Shown here piece by piece: positions 48,704 to 48,964 of a stretch of DNA of 48,964 nucleotides (within the stretch, counting starts at the first letter, position 1; every line of letters begins with the position of its first letter). The translations under genes were made by a program, and so were the position numbers. A model generated the notes under the pieces. The model did no database searches, was not told the origin of the DNA, and worked only from the letters and a program-made list of their open reading frames with translations. The DNA is from SIG440 sp045591095. GTDB taxonomy: Bacteria; Bacillota; Clostridia; Monoglobales; Monoglobaceae. The stretch lies in contig JAZNSF010000008.1 of the NCBI GenBank assembly GCA_045591095.1, positions 1-48,964 on the forward strand, written 5' to 3'.

Positions 48704-48826
48704 AACGCCACCTCGGTGATCAAATAGGTTAAACCGGATTTATCCGTTTAATATGTGAGGATTAAGCACTTTTGCTCCTCCTCGGGTTACCTCTCCCGTG
48801 TAAAAATTAAGGGGTAAAAACTTAAT

Positions 48827-48863
48827 ATGCGGATATGGCGGAATTGGCAGACGCGCATGGTTC
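48827..48863 (+). repeat. 37-nt direct repeat, copy 2 (tRNA-Leu 5' half)
   Basis: This is the second exact copy of 48663-48699. The sequences diverge at the base after the repeat, inside the anticodon loop. Confidence 0.93.
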
Positions 48864-48901
48864 AGGTCCATGTGAAAGCGATTTCATGCAGGTTCAAGTC
48901 C
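48829..48901 (+). pseudogene. tRNA-Leu (CAG) lacking a matching 3' end
   Basis: Acceptor 5' strand GCGGATA, D arm, anticodon arm CATGG-TTCAGGT-CCATG (anticodon CAG) and a good variable arm TGAAAGCGATTTCA are intact. The T arm starts GCAGGTTCAAGTCC, but CCGTG follows where CCTGC is required, and no TATCCGC acceptor 3' strand appears downstream. As written it cannot fold into a complete tRNA. Confidence 0.65.
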
Positions 48902-48964
48902 GTGAACCCTTTTTAAGGGAGTAATCAAAAAACGGCTTGTGTAAATGCTAACAACTTAAAATTT

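Noticed and set aside
48704..48826. Group I intron in the anticodon loop of the first tRNA-Leu
   Set aside because: The distance and hairpins are suggestive, but I see no recognisable group I core and no 3' exon that would restore the anticodon stem and acceptor end.
48663..48863. The 37-nt repeat as a minimal CRISPR array
   Set aside because: There are only two copies 164 nt apart, the repeat is the 5' half of tRNA-Leu, and no cas gene is seen.

Overview
The window looks like chromosomal DNA of an anaerobic, low-to-moderate GC Firmicute of the class Clostridia. The evidence is a complete Rnf complex in the clostridial order C-D-G-E-A-B, DnaD- and DnaI/DnaC-type primosome proteins, the rpmH-rnpA-yidD-yidC-jag block, a YerC-type regulator heading the his operon, and strong purine-rich ribosome binding sites with occasional TTG/GTG starts. 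No phage, IS element or CRISPR array was seen.

Layout. (1) 161-9958, minus strand: one tightly packed run dnaA > mnmE > dnaD-like > dnaC/dnaI-like > rnfCDGEAB, closed by a strong terminator at 83-122. (2) 9959-10282: divergent dnaA/rpmH promoter region without recognisable DnaA boxes. (3) 10283-12996, plus: rpmH, rnpA, yidD, yidC, jag. (4) 13097-19709, plus: arginine operon argC-J-B-R-D-F plus a ZIP metal transporter, driven by a promoter surrounded by three ArgR-type operators. (5) 19764-28243, minus: a complete histidine operon (yerC/hisR-like, hisZ, G, D, C, B, H, A, F, IE and a PHP-type histidinol phosphatase). (6) 28375-28466: tRNA-Ser(GGA). (7) 28600-31858, plus: TetR regulator, iron alcohol dehydrogenase and class-3-like aldehyde dehydrogenase, with one palindrome both at the tetR promoter and before the dehydrogenases. 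(8) 31932-39466: the most unusual part, two leftward operons around an AraC regulator. Each carries an M24 (creatinase/prolidase-fold) protein followed by a small protein of the Anabaena sensory rhodopsin transducer (ASRT) fold. With them are an M81/MlrC-like metallohydrolase, a phosphotriesterase-like hydrolase and an unrecognised protein. (9) 39539-41484, minus: a trichomonad-like IMP dehydrogenase coupled to a tandem zinc-ribbon protein. (10) 41592-48472: CapA-like lipoprotein, SLC13/ArsB-like transporter, a one-TM hypothetical protein with DAHP synthase, a DUF378 membrane protein, and an OPT transporter coupled to a PqqD-like protein. (11) 48600-48964: a tRNA promoter followed by two 5' tRNA-Leu segments that share a 37-nt direct repeat but both lack proper 3' halves. 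This is either an integration or rearrangement scar or an artefact near a sequence end.

How it fits together: the left part is replication/translation housekeeping joined to Na+/H+-pumping energy conservation. The centre makes arginine (acetyl cycle through ArgJ, arginine-inhibitable ArgB, ArgR) and histidine. The AraC-centred cluster is the best candidate for an undescribed system: three metallo- or ex-metallohydrolase folds paired with ASRT-fold proteins, with no transporter and no rhodopsin in the neighbourhood. All family assignments are from reading motifs by eye; no database search was run.
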